This document shows positions 11,805-21,639 of a stretch of DNA of 25,651 nt, in pieces (position 1 is the stretch's first letter; every line of letters begins with the position of its first letter). The notes under the pieces are model-generated. The model did no database searches. It was not told the DNA's origin and saw nothing but the letters and a program-made list of their open reading frames with translations. Source of the DNA: a virus; IMG/VR virus record IMGVR_UViG_3300032296_002896, positions 1 to 25,651 of that record; one strand, written 5' to 3'. The position numbers were made by a program, and so were the translations under genes.

Positions 11805-13658
11805 ATGGCACAAAATACCGATATCAAGTATATAAATAAAGATTTTAATGAGTTTAAAAATTCGTTAGTAGAATTTGCTAAAACTTATTTTCCTACAACA
11901 TATACTGACTTTTCACCTTCCTCACCAGGTACTATGTTTTTAGAAATGTCAGCTTATGTTGGTGATGTTTTATCTTTTTACTTAGATAATCAAATTCAAG
12001 AAAACTTTATTCAATATACTAGACAACAGAATAATATATATTCTTTAGCTTATATGTTAGGATATCGTCCTAAAGCTACAAGTGTAGCCATTGTAGATGT
12101 AGATTTTTACCAACAAATCCCAGCTAATGGAAGCGATCCTGATTATAATTATGCCTTACAAATTTTAGAAAATACAGTTGTTAACACAACTTTAAATCAA
12201 AACACCCCATTTTTAGTACAAGATTCAATTGATTTTTCATTTTCAAGTTCAACAGATCCTACTCAAGTTAGTATATATCAACTTAATGGAACTAATGTTG
12301 AATACTTTTTATTAAAGAAAACAAGAAAAGCAATATCCGCTGAAATCAAAACATCAACGTTTAGCTTCACTAATGTTGAAAGATACCCCACAATTGAAAT
12401 AGTTGATAATAATATTGTTAAAATATTAGATATCACAGATAGTGATGGAAATATATGGTATGAAGTACCATACTTAGCTCAAGAAATGATTTATGACACA
12501 ATCAAAAACACAAATCAGAATAATCCAAACTTATATGAGGATAGTGGTGACACACCCTATTTACTTCAATTAAGAAAAGAACCTAGAAGATTTGTAACAA
12601 GATTTATAGATAATACAACTTTACAAGTCCAATTTGGAGCTGGTACTAGTACACAAAATGTTGATGAAGAAATTATCCCTAATCCAAATAATGTGGGGTT
12701 AGGAATACCGTATAAACGCTCATTACTTAACACAGCGTTTTCTCCTACTAACTTTTTATACACTGACACATATGGAATAGCACCTTCAAATACTACTTTA
12801 ACAGTTAGATATTTAACAGGAGGAGGAGTCACATCTAATATAGCCTCAGGGATATTAAATACTATAACTAATCAAGGAAATATTAAATTTATCAATGCTG
12901 GATTAGATCCTACATTAGGAACATATGTAATTAACTCTGTAGAAGTTAATAACCCATCATCAGCAAATGGAGGTGGACCTGGAGATACAACAGATCAAAT
13001 AAGATTAAACTCTTTATCAACATACGCCAACCAATTACGAAGTGTGACTCAAGATGACTATTTAGTTAGAGCGTTGAGTTTACCATCAGATTATGGAACA
13101 GTAGCTAAAGCATATATTGAATCTGAAAAAATATCAAGTTTATTACCAGGTGAAACTCCATCTATATTAAATTTATTTGTTTTATCTTATGATCAAAATA
13201 AGTACTTAACTCAAGCTTCCCCAGCTTTAAAACAAAATTTAAAAACATATCTATCACAATATAGAGTAATAAATGATTCAATTAAAATAAAAGATGCGTT
13301 TGTTATTAATATAGGTGTGGATTTTGAAATAATTATATTACCTCAATATAATAGTAATTTAGTGTTAGCTAATTGTATAACATCTTTAAAAGATTATTTC
13401 CAAATTGACAAATGGCAAATTAATGAACCTATTTTATTAAAAGATTTATATATATTATTAGATAAAATTGATGGGGTTCAAACAGTTAAGAATGTTTCAA
13501 TAATTAATAAAGTAGGTGATATATTAGGGTACTCACAATATTCATATGATATAAATGGAGCTACTATTAACAATGTTATATATCCAAGTTTAGATCCAAT
13601 GATATTTGAATTAAAATATCCTAACAATGATATTAAAGGTAAGGTTGTAACTTTTTAA
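11805..13658 (+). CDS. 6: gp6-like baseplate wedge protein
   Basis: At 617 residues this is close to T4 gp6 (660). The N-terminal domain carries the family pattern: TDFSPSSPGTMFLEMSAYVG (about residues 37-56), then DVLSFYLDNQIQENFIQYT and YSLAYMLGYRPK. This is the same block seen in baseplate J/gp6 proteins of contractile tails. The central portion is beta-rich (Q-F-G-A-G-T at about 280). The region GDTTDQIRLNSLSTYANQLRSVTQDDYLVRAL (about 390-421) is the conserved J-like helix-strand preceding the C-terminal domain. gp6 dimers form the wedge ring around the hub. It lies one base after the gp25 gene. Confidence 0.9.
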   Translation: MAQNTDIKYINKDFNEFKNSLVEFAKTYFPTTYTDFSPSSPGTMFLEMSAYVGDVLSFYLDNQIQENFIQYTRQQNNIYSLAYMLGYRPKATSVAIVDVDFYQQIPANGSDPDYNYALQILENTVVNTTLNQNTPFLVQDSIDFSFSSSTDPTQVSIYQLNGTNVEYFLLKKTRKAISAEIKTSTFSFTNVERYPTIEIVDNNIVKILDITDSDGNIWYEVPYLAQEMIYDTIKNTNQNNPNLYEDSGDTPYLLQLRKEPRRFVTRFIDNTTLQVQFGAGTSTQNVDEEIIPNPNNVGLGIPYKRSLLNTAFSPTNFLYTDTYGIAPSNTTLTVRYLTGGGVTSNIASGILNTITNQGNIKFINAGLDPTLGTYVINSVEVNNPSSANGGGPGDTTDQIRLNSLSTYANQLRSVTQDDYLVRALSLPSDYGTVAKAYIESEKISSLLPGETPSILNLFVLSYDQNKYLTQASPALKQNLKTYLSQYRVINDSIKIKDAFVINIGVDFEIIILPQYNSNLVLANCITSLKDYFQIDKWQINEPILLKDLYILLDKIDGVQTVKNVSIINKVGDILGYSQYSYDINGATINNVIYPSLDPMIFELKYPNNDIKGKVVTF

Positions 13659-13664
13659 TTTTTA

Positions 13665-13673
13665 TATTTATTA
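13665..13673 (+). promoter_or_regulatory. TATTTATWA motif (late-promoter candidate)
   Basis: TATTTATTA sits in the 19-bp gap between the gp6-like gene and the ATG at 13678, four bases before that start. Confidence 0.35.
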
Positions 13674-13677
13674 ACAT

Positions 13678-14802
13678 ATGGCTATATACAAATTATTTCC
13701 TTCTAAAGATTCTACTATCTACTCTAGATATCCTAATAAAAATACAGGATTAGATGAAATACTAGATGTTAGTATTGAAGATGCTCAAGATAGTGGAAAC
13801 ACACAAGCTAGTAGATTTTTAATTCAATTCTCAACCTCAGAGATAAATGATATATTAACTAATAAAGTTAGTGATTCTCTTTGGAGTGCTTCATTAATGG
13901 TTTATTTAGCTTATGGAGATGGTTTAAATATTGACACTACTTTAAAATTTTATCCAATTTCTCAATCTTGGGAAATGGGAACAGGGAAATATGATTACTC
14001 TCCAGAATATACAAATGGAGTGAGTTGGACTTACAGAGGAGCATCTACTACTTCAGGATGGGCTACATCAAGTTTCTCATCATATGTAACTGCATCTTAT
14101 AGTTCGTCTGCTGGTGGAGGTACTTGGTATACTGGGTCTTCTAACACAGGGATAGTATCTACAGTGACAGCATCCCAAACATTTGGTTACTTCGATGATC
14201 TCGATATTAACGTTGATGTTACTAATATAATTAAAGCATGGACTAGTAGTTTAATTGAAAATAATGGTATTATAGTTAAACAAGATGTTGAATTTGTAGA
14301 TAGTTTAGAATATAATAATACTTTAAGATATTTTTCAAGAGATACTCATACTATATATCCTCCAAGTTTAGATATTAAATGGAGAGATTATGTTTGGGAT
14401 ACTGGGTCCTCAACTAATACAATTATAAGTGAACTCCCAGCTACTATAGCACTAAATGAAAATCCAGGAGTATTTTATCCTGAAAGTATAAATAGATTTA
14501 GAGTAAACAGCAGACCAGAATATCCATTTAGAGTATGGCAAACATCTTCTTACTATACTGTTAATTATTATTTACCTACTTCTTCATATTACGCTATAAA
14601 AGACTTGGATACTAATGAATTTGTTATTAACTTTGATAATCAATTTACCCAATTAAGCGCGGATGCTACTAGTAGTTATTTTGATTTATATATGAATGGT
14701 TTACAACCTGAAAGATATTATTCAATTTTAATTAAAACTACTATTAATGGTAGTACTTTAGTATTTGATAATGATTATAATTTTAAAGTTATAAATGGCT
14801 GA
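13678..14802 (+). CDS. Virion structural protein downstream of gp6 (beta-sandwich, DNRLRE-like)
   Basis: The 374-residue protein starts with AIYKLFPSKDSTIYSRYPNKNTGLDEILDV, the type of opening found in structural proteins next to gp6 in marine T4-like phages and in DNRLRE-type beta-sandwich domains (S-K-D-x-T-I-Y ... N-x-G-x-x-x-x-L). SASLMVYLAYGDGLNIDTTL and DINVDVTNIIKAWTSSLIENNGIIVK (about 180-205) continue that fold. The C-terminal part (about 240-374) has FRVNSRPEYPFRVWQTSSYY and FDLYMNGLQPERYYSIL. It is probably a peripheral baseplate or fibre-attachment component. Its last eight bases overlap the next gene. The precise role is unknown. Confidence 0.6.
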   Translation: MAIYKLFPSKDSTIYSRYPNKNTGLDEILDVSIEDAQDSGNTQASRFLIQFSTSEINDILTNKVSDSLWSASLMVYLAYGDGLNIDTTLKFYPISQSWEMGTGKYDYSPEYTNGVSWTYRGASTTSGWATSSFSSYVTASYSSSAGGGTWYTGSSNTGIVSTVTASQTFGYFDDLDINVDVTNIIKAWTSSLIENNGIIVKQDVEFVDSLEYNNTLRYFSRDTHTIYPPSLDIKWRDYVWDTGSSTNTIISELPATIALNENPGVFYPESINRFRVNSRPEYPFRVWQTSSYYTVNYYLPTSSYYAIKDLDTNEFVINFDNQFTQLSADATSSYFDLYMNGLQPERYYSILIKTTINGSTLVFDNDYNFKVING

Positions 14803-15139
14803 GTATAGATTAAATAAAACAGTTTATCCAAAGGGAATATATGAGAATGTTATTGATACATCATTCTCACAGAATTCTTCTACATCCCAAGAAAATACTA
14901 TATCTGTAGAACAATTTTTTAACTACTATAATAGTATATTTTATGATATTCCAATTGAAGGAGATATTAACTCTCATGCTTATTTAGTACAAAAAAGTGG
15001 AGATTACATAGGTACAACTGGATTAAATGATGATGTTCAAGTATTATTAGATGAAATATCATCATTACAACAACAAAACTTAGCGTTAAACCAACAACTA
15101 ACTAGTTTACAAATTTCAGGATCAACAACTAATATATAA
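14795..15139 (+). CDS. Small baseplate-region protein with C-terminal coiled coil (114 aa)
   Basis: The first half is polar and aromatic (QFFNYYNSIFYDIPIEGDIN), followed by a glycine-rich segment. The C-terminal 35 residues (VQVLLDEISSLQQQNLALNQ and on) form a glutamine-rich coiled coil ending at the stop. Such a tail suggests oligomerisation, perhaps docking to the large neighbour that follows five bases later. Overlap of its ATG with the previous gene's end indicates coupling. No family is recognised. Confidence 0.6.
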   Translation: MAEYRLNKTVYPKGIYENVIDTSFSQNSSTSQENTISVEQFFNYYNSIFYDIPIEGDINSHAYLVQKSGDYIGTTGLNDDVQVLLDEISSLQQQNLALNQQLTSLQISGSTTNI

Positions 15140-15144
15140 TTTAG

Positions 15145-18100
15145 ATGGCTATAAGTGTTTCCCAAATACAAACCCCAACCCCATATTCACCTAACGAAGT
15201 AAATTTACTCAACGCTTCATCAGTTGAATCAACATTTAATCCATCCTTCAATTATATAGAATATATTATAACTGATAGTGCTGAGTCTTTTAAATTAGTT
15301 GATTTAAACTACAACAGGTATTCTTTTCCTACAGATGGAACAGTAACATCTAATAATATATCCTCAATAATTTTTGACCCAGCAAGTGATATACAATCTA
15401 AAAATATTAACTCTGGAGAATATATTGTATATTATAATTTTTATCAAAATGAAGTTAATACTTCTCCAACTCAAAATAATTTCTTTATTAAAGAAATATC
15501 ATCTGACAGGACAGAAGTAACAGTTAGTCCCACAGTTTTATTTACAAGTTTAGAAAGTATTATATCTTCTTTAAAAGTTGATAATAGTCCTTATTTTAAA
15601 GAATTTTATTTAAATTTTGGTAATGGAATAGTATTACTAGCTAATAATATTCAAGTTGGAGCCAATAATACTTTAGTAATTAATCTATATGATCCATTAC
15701 CTTCTGATATTCAAACTAATGCCTCATTTTGGATAGTTACAAAAATAGCTGACACATTATCATTTAACATCAGTATCACACCTGAGACTATACTCCCAAC
15801 TGTTGTTAAATTTAATATAAAGGGCCCTAATTTAAATTTAAATATAAAAGATAGAACTAATAATTCTACAGATTATGTAGATTATAGTACATTATTTCAA
15901 AACCAATCCTCATCTTCAATATCTCAAATTGAAAGTCTTTTTAGTGAAAAACAATTAGAAATAAATATTGATTACACTGATTTTTCTAATTTTGTTCATT
16001 TCTCATCAGCTGTAACTAGAATAAATAATTTTTATTATAAAGTAAGTCAAATTGAATTACTTAATAATGAAATTAATATTTTAAATACAACACCATCAAC
16101 TACATATTCATCACAAAGTATTTATACACTTCAATTAAAAATTAATAATTATATTAAAAATTTTGATGGGTATGAATATTATCTTTATTATGATTCTGGT
16201 TCTTGGTCTTGGCCTAAATCCACCTCTACAGTTCCATATACTTTATATTCAACTGGATCAACTGAAGTCGAAAATTGGTTATCAGGAATATTAAGTAGTG
16301 CTTCCATATATGATAATGATAATCAAGACTATCTATATTATGCTATACCTGAATATTTAAGAGATGATACTAATAATAGTCCTTACTTCACATTTATTCA
16401 ATTAGTTGGACAATACTATGACAACATATATGTTTATTATAAAGATGTAACTAATCGATATAACGCTGATAATAGATTAGATTATGGTATCTCTAAAGAT
16501 TTAGTAGCTGAAGCCCTTAAATCATTTGGGGTTAAAATATACCAGAATAACTTTTCAGTTAATGATTTATATTCAGCCTTTTTAGGATTTGGGACATATA
16601 GTCCTGAAATTACAGGTTCACTTCCTGTAGCATCAAATTCTTTTCAAGAATATATTTCTAATTATGTGACAGCTTCTTATGAAGCTTCTGTAACACCATT
16701 AGATGATGTAAATAAAGAAGTATATAAACGTTTATATCACAATTTACCTTATTTACTTAAAACAAAAGGTACTATACCTGGTTTGCAAGCTTTAATCAAT
16801 TGTTTTGGTATATCAGATACTATTTTAAGAATTAGTGAGTTTGGAGGTAGAGATAAAGATACATCTACTTATGATTATTTCTATGATAGATTTAGTTACG
16901 CTTTTGCTGGCAATAGTGGAAGTGAAGGTAGAGCGTATGCTCAAATTCCTTGGGCTCCATTAGTTAATTCAATTTCCCAATCAGGAGAGGGAGTAGGATA
17001 TGTGGCATTACAATATGTTTTAGAAGATTATGTTTATAGAGAAGGTGGAGGAGGAGGAGCCCCAGCATCTGCTTCACTACCTAATAATCTTGAATTTAGA
17101 TTTAAAACAAATGGTATCCCTAATAATTATAATACTCAATCATTATTAATAAAAACAAATACTTCTTATGATTATTCTATTGATGATTGGAATATAGGTA
17201 TATTTTTAAATTATGATCAACCATTTAACGCTTCATCACCATATTATGATGGGAATGGATCAGTAGCATCAAATACTCCTACTCAAGGTAATTTATATTT
17301 TATTTTAAATAATATATCAACAGGAGCCATCATCCAATCCCCTAATATTCAACTTCCATTTTTTGATGGAGGATGGTGGTCAGTGATGTTACAAAGAGAT
17401 AAAAATGTTTTCCCTGGAGAAGGAAATGATGAAATTATAAATTATACTTTATATACTGCTAATAAACTATATGATAGTGAAGAGGGAAATACTATAGGAT
17501 TTATAGGTTCTTCTTCAGTCACAGTTGATGGAACAATTTTCCCAGAATTAAATGAAGCTTGGAACAGTTATGGAACTTATCTTGAGTATGAAGCGGGTAT
17601 ATATTTAGGAGGACATTACTCTGGCTCTAATTTATATGGGGATCCATACTCTTTACCAATTCCATTTGATGGATATTTACAAGAATTTAGATATTATTCT
17701 TTACCTTTAGATGTTAAAACATTTAAAGATTATACAATGAATCCTACTTCTATTGAAGGATTACAACTAACAGGAGTAAGTAGCTCATTTAATATTTTAG
17801 GATTTAGAGCACCTTTAGGTAATGAATTATGGGATTATACTGGAGAAAAAAGTGAAACTCCATTTATATCAAATCTTAATAATATACAAGACGATTCAAC
17901 AGGTCATATATCTATCCACCCAGCAATAACAGCATCATCTTACTTATTAATTACTCAATCTTTTATAGATTTAAATACTAATAATGAATTTAGTGATTAT
18001 GCTATTTTGTATCCATATAATCCTAATGCTAATGTTCCTGAAATATTTTATGTAGATCAACAAGAAGTATATTATTTTGATCAACCTATAGCAGGTATTA

Positions 18101-20052
18101 AAAATAGAGTAACAGATAAAATACAAATTGTATCGTCAAGTTATCCAACAGGAAGTGTATTATCACAATATCGTTCTTTAGCTCAAGATTATCCTTCATT
18201 AGGCAGTGAGGTTCCTAATATTAACTTATTAGAAGTAGCTTTTTCACCTCAAAATGAAATTAATGATGATATTACTAATCAATTAGGATATTTTAATATA
18301 GGAGAATATATAGGAGATCCAAGACAAGTATCTTCATCATCTACCACATATCCTGATTTAGTTAACTTAAGTAGTGATTTCTTTAAGAAATATTTTGCTT
18401 CATATGATTTATTTGATTATGTAAGACTTATTAAATATTTTGATAATTCATTATTTAAAATGATTCAAGACTTTGTTCCTGCAAGAACAAGTTTAACATC
18501 AGGTATAGTTATTAAACAACATTTATTAGAAAGAAATAAATACCCTCAACCACAAATTGAATGGGAAGACTTAGATTATAGTGGTTCTATACAAACTGCT
18601 TTTATGAGTGGTGGAACAGGTGGAACATTTGATTCTTACAATTTTACAGGGTCAACTATCCCACCTACATTTATTAATAATACTCAATCATGGGGTGAAG
18701 AAGTTAAAACACCTGTAGGACTATTAACTGTGAGTCATTCAACTCAAGATGAATTTTATAATGGTGAATTACCATATAGTGATATTTTAGTTAGTAATGG
18801 AGAATTAAATGAAGCTAATCCATTTAAAGAACAAAATGTTATTATTAATAATTATGATACTATTTTATATAAAAGAAGTATCCAATTTCCTTCCAATCTA
18901 CTTAAAAATATTACAAATTTACCTACATTTTTAAGTCCTAATACAATACCTAATTCTGGAGAGATTTATTTATGGTATGATGATTCTATGCTTAATGTTG
19001 GTGGCCCAACATATAGTGAATTCCCAGACCCATATAATCTATATAATAGACCTGTTGAAAAAGTTAAATATATAAAAATAAGTAGATATAATAGTGTTGG
19101 AGAAGATTTATTTAATAATTTAAACCAAGTAAATAATTTAACTATATCTTATCTTGATGGTACTTATACTTATCCTATAAATTCAATTCAAGCACAATCT
19201 TCATATTTTATATATGGTGTAGGACCTTATACTGAAGGAGCGTATTTTGCTGGTTATCCAAATACTTCTTCATTAGGAGAAATTTTAGATTATACAACTG
19301 TAGCTACTCAATCTAGTTTTACATATCCATATTTAACTTCAACATTATTAACAGCTTCTTTAACAGCTTCCTTAGGTAATAGTTTAGGATATTTTAATGA
19401 TAATACTTCAACATACACATTAGGAAATACACCAAATATAGCCATAACTTTTAAATTAAGTGGTTCAGCAGGAACCTCTACCCCACCAGGTGGAGCTGCT
19501 AATATTTATTTATTAACTACTAGAAATATACCTGGATCATCAATAGTTACAGCTCCATTATCCTCTCCAGGTTATATATACAAAATTTTATCATTATCTA
19601 TACCTCAAAATACATCAAACGAATCATCAATAACATTATATGATAATTCTGGATTAATAAATGGGGATAAATTTATAGTTGCTGTTGCTTCTACATTAGG
19701 AGAAGGTATAACTGTATCTAATTTAAAATTGACTGTTACACAATCTGTTGCTCCATTTGTCCCATCATCATCATTTATAATATGCGACCCAGATTTACCT
19801 CAAGGAATTCCATCATATGATTATGACACTTATAATCCATTAATTGATAATGCTGAAGAATCAATAACTTCTAATATATTTATGGATATAGATTATAGTC
19901 AAAATCCTTTAATTCCAGTAAACCAAAACTTACTTATAAATGGATCAGCAGATAGAGCCCCAGTACAAGACTCAAATTATACTTCTAAAGCTTGGTCTAA
20001 CATAAGATATAATGGAAGTAGATATAATTCAATAAATATAAAAACGTTATAA
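15145..20052 (+). CDS. Giant baseplate wedge protein (gp7-like) with tail-protein-I motif and LamG-like domain
   Basis: At 1635 residues this is the largest gene in the window, longer than T4 gp7 (1032). Residues about 525-562 (YKRLYHNLPYLLKTKGTIPG, then ALINCFGISDTILRISEFGG) follow the P2 gpI/tail-protein-I and gp7-type pattern L-P-x-L-L-K-x-K-G-T ... L-x-x-x-F-G. From about 645 to 868 there is a concanavalin/LamG-like jelly roll (LEFRFKTNG, WWSVMLQRD, IYLGGHYSG, FDGYLQEFRYYSLPL), a sugar- or ligand-binding fold. The N-terminal 500 residues and C-terminal 700 are beta-rich and serine/asparagine-rich. It probably spans the wedge periphery and may contact the cell surface. Homology to gp7 is inferred from motif and neighbourhood. 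Confidence 0.65.
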   Translation: MAISVSQIQTPTPYSPNEVNLLNASSVESTFNPSFNYIEYIITDSAESFKLVDLNYNRYSFPTDGTVTSNNISSIIFDPASDIQSKNINSGEYIVYYNFYQNEVNTSPTQNNFFIKEISSDRTEVTVSPTVLFTSLESIISSLKVDNSPYFKEFYLNFGNGIVLLANNIQVGANNTLVINLYDPLPSDIQTNASFWIVTKIADTLSFNISITPETILPTVVKFNIKGPNLNLNIKDRTNNSTDYVDYSTLFQNQSSSSISQIESLFSEKQLEINIDYTDFSNFVHFSSAVTRINNFYYKVSQIELLNNEINILNTTPSTTYSSQSIYTLQLKINNYIKNFDGYEYYLYYDSGSWSWPKSTSTVPYTLYSTGSTEVENWLSGILSSASIYDNDNQDYLYYAIPEYLRDDTNNSPYFTFIQLVGQYYDNIYVYYKDVTNRYNADNRLDYGISKDLVAEALKSFGVKIYQNNFSVNDLYSAFLGFGTYSPEITGSLPVASNSFQEYISNYVTASYEASVTPLDDVNKEVYKRLYHNLPYLLKTKGTIPGLQALINCFGISDTILRISEFGGRDKDTSTYDYFYDRFSYAFAGNSGSEGRAYAQIPWAPLVNSISQSGEGVGYVALQYVLEDYVYREGGGGGAPASASLPNNLEFRFKTNGIPNNYNTQSLLIKTNTSYDYSIDDWNIGIFLNYDQPFNASSPYYDGNGSVASNTPTQGNLYFILNNISTGAIIQSPNIQLPFFDGGWWSVMLQRDKNVFPGEGNDEIINYTLYTANKLYDSEEGNTIGFIGSSSVTVDGTIFPELNEAWNSYGTYLEYEAGIYLGGHYSGSNLYGDPYSLPIPFDGYLQEFRYYSLPLDVKTFKDYTMNPTSIEGLQLTGVSSSFNILGFRAPLGNELWDYTGEKSETPFISNLNNIQDDSTGHISIHPAITASSYLLITQSFIDLNTNNEFSDYAILYPYNPNANVPEIFYVDQQEVYYFDQPIAGIKNRVTDKIQIVSSSYPTGSVLSQYRSLAQDYPSLGSEVPNINLLEVAFSPQNEINDDITNQLGYFNIGEYIGDPRQVSSSSTTYPDLVNLSSDFFKKYFASYDLFDYVRLIKYFDNSLFKMIQDFVPARTSLTSGIVIKQHLLERNKYPQPQIEWEDLDYSGSIQTAFMSGGTGGTFDSYNFTGSTIPPTFINNTQSWGEEVKTPVGLLTVSHSTQDEFYNGELPYSDILVSNGELNEANPFKEQNVIINNYDTILYKRSIQFPSNLLKNITNLPTFLSPNTIPNSGEIYLWYDDSMLNVGGPTYSEFPDPYNLYNRPVEKVKYIKISRYNSVGEDLFNNLNQVNNLTISYLDGTYTYPINSIQAQSSYFIYGVGPYTEGAYFAGYPNTSSLGEILDYTTVATQSSFTYPYLTSTLLTASLTASLGNSLGYFNDNTSTYTLGNTPNIAITFKLSGSAGTSTPPGGAANIYLLTTRNIPGSSIVTAPLSSPGYIYKILSLSIPQNTSNESSITLYDNSGLINGDKFIVAVASTLGEGITVSNLKLTVTQSVAPFVPSSSFIICDPDLPQGIPSYDYDTYNPLIDNAEESITSNIFMDIDYSQNPLIPVNQNLLINGSADRAPVQDSNYTSKAWSNIRYNGSRYNSINIKTL

Positions 20053-20053
20053 T

Positions 20054-21595
20054 ATGGCAAATAATGATCCTAGTTATTTTTTAACTAATTTTAAAGGGGA
20101 TTTCAATACAAATTCAGATGATGGAAGTGGATATGGAATATTACCTGCTGCTGAACAAAATCAAACATATGTAGCTTATTTTAATGGAGTAGGAGGTACT
20201 GGTCCTGAATTAATAAATCAAACTGGATTTTTTATTAAATATTTAATTGATAAAGATGGTAATGTGACCAAACCTAAATCTGATAATATATCTTTAATTA
20301 ACTTATATAATAATTTTGAACAAGGAAAAATAGCAACTGTTTTATCACAAACTGCTACTCAAAACGCTGCTAATTTAATAGGTGATCAAACAATAACAGA
20401 TATAGGAACTATTCAACCTATAATAATAACTGAAACTGGTTCAAAGATAGCTAATTGGATACCAACTATGTCTTTTAATCAATACCCATACGTTCCACCA
20501 TCAGATGTAACACCTCCACCAAATTATGCTTTTTTAGCTAAAAAATCATCTACAGCAATATTTTCAGGTGGTCCTTCCACAGTTACTTTTGATACTGAAA
20601 TAAATGATCCTTTAGGAGCATATAGTACAGTGGCAAGCACATATACATTTCCTAGCAATACTAGTACTTATAGTATATATGCTTCTTTTCAAGTAGCTAT
20701 AGCTATAGGCAATAATGATTTTGACCAACCAAATAATAATGTTTACATATTATTTGAAAGATCATCAGATGGTGGATCAACTTGGAGTACATTACCAACT
20801 CAAGAGTTTACTCCCTCATATAATATAAACGTATCTCAAACTAATTTAGGTAGTATTAATAATACAAATGCCCCAGGACGATATCAAGTTAATATTGGAA
20901 CAGATAAAATGATATATATATATGATCTTTCTGAAACAGATACTTTATATAATTATTTACAAACTACCCCAACCATATTTAACTTAAATGATCAAGTTAG
21001 AGTTAGAATACAATCTGAGTATTCTATCAAAATATACGGAGGAAACAACTCTACAGAAACATATTTTAAAATGATTACTAACTATGATGATGCTTTATAT
21101 GTGACATCATCATACTGGAGTGGAGCAACTTATCCTATAAGTTATGGATCAGAAGATTATAATAAAGTACAATATTTAACAGCCTCATTACAATTTTCAA
21201 ATGTTATAAATAATAACTATATTCAAAATACTCCTACTGCTTCATTATCAATGAGCTTTAGTCCTATAATTTTACCAGCTAATATCCAACCAGGTGATTA
21301 TATTAGATTTGAATATGATTCAACTAAACAATCACGAATATATGAAGTTGAAAATTTAGATGATGGTAGAGTAACATTAAAAATATTCCCAGCTGTTCCG
21401 TATGGAACTGTATTAAATCATTTTGTTATATATAGAGTGATTAAAGATGGAAATTATATTATATTAAATGTACCTAAAAATTATAATGCTAACTTAACAG
21501 GATTTTTACAACCAAAATATATAACTAAAGAATTAAAAGATAATTTACCAAATATTATTAATAAACTTGAAGCAGATGGTTTATTAAACAATTAA
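20054..21595 (+). CDS. Virion structural protein with C1q/TNF-like segment
   Basis: This 513-residue protein starts one base after the giant gene. The N-terminal 160 residues hold GTGPELINQTGFFIKYLIDKDGNV, common in baseplate proteins. At about 160-290, AFLAKKSSTAIFSGGPSTVTFDTEINDPLG with ASFQVAIAIG and VYILFERSSDGGS follows the order of strands in C1q/TNF-like jelly rolls (F-D-x-E-x-x-D). Further beta-rich segments follow, with a conserved-looking GDYIRFEYDSTKQSRIYEVEN (about 415-435) and a helical C-terminus (KELKDNLPNIINKLEADG). It may correspond to a gp8 or gp10-like outer wedge or fibre-socket protein; the equivalence is not certain. Confidence 0.55.
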   Translation: MANNDPSYFLTNFKGDFNTNSDDGSGYGILPAAEQNQTYVAYFNGVGGTGPELINQTGFFIKYLIDKDGNVTKPKSDNISLINLYNNFEQGKIATVLSQTATQNAANLIGDQTITDIGTIQPIIITETGSKIANWIPTMSFNQYPYVPPSDVTPPPNYAFLAKKSSTAIFSGGPSTVTFDTEINDPLGAYSTVASTYTFPSNTSTYSIYASFQVAIAIGNNDFDQPNNNVYILFERSSDGGSTWSTLPTQEFTPSYNINVSQTNLGSINNTNAPGRYQVNIGTDKMIYIYDLSETDTLYNYLQTTPTIFNLNDQVRVRIQSEYSIKIYGGNNSTETYFKMITNYDDALYVTSSYWSGATYPISYGSEDYNKVQYLTASLQFSNVINNNYIQNTPTASLSMSFSPIILPANIQPGDYIRFEYDSTKQSRIYEVENLDDGRVTLKIFPAVPYGTVLNHFVIYRVIKDGNYIILNVPKNYNANLTGFLQPKYITKELKDNLPNIINKLEADGLLNN

Positions 21596-21612
21596 AAAAC
21601 GCAATTTTAATA

Positions 21613-21621
21613 TATTTATAA
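21613..21621 (+). promoter_or_regulatory. TATTTATWA motif (late-promoter candidate)
   Basis: TATTTATAA lies 18 bp upstream of the ATG at 21640, in the 44-bp gap that follows the run of tightly coupled genes from 13678 to 21595. It probably restarts transcription for the 21640-24374 group. Confidence 0.5.
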
Positions 21622-21639
21622 AAGATAATAATAAAAAAT

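Noticed and set aside
12566-12832. Minus-strand ORF inside the gp6-like gene
   Set aside because: The plus-strand frame is a clear family member; no promoter or start signal supports the other strand.
21591-21611. ATTAAAA/TTTTAAT inverted repeat as a terminator
   Set aside because: All-AT 7-bp stem with no T run after it; expected by chance in this composition.
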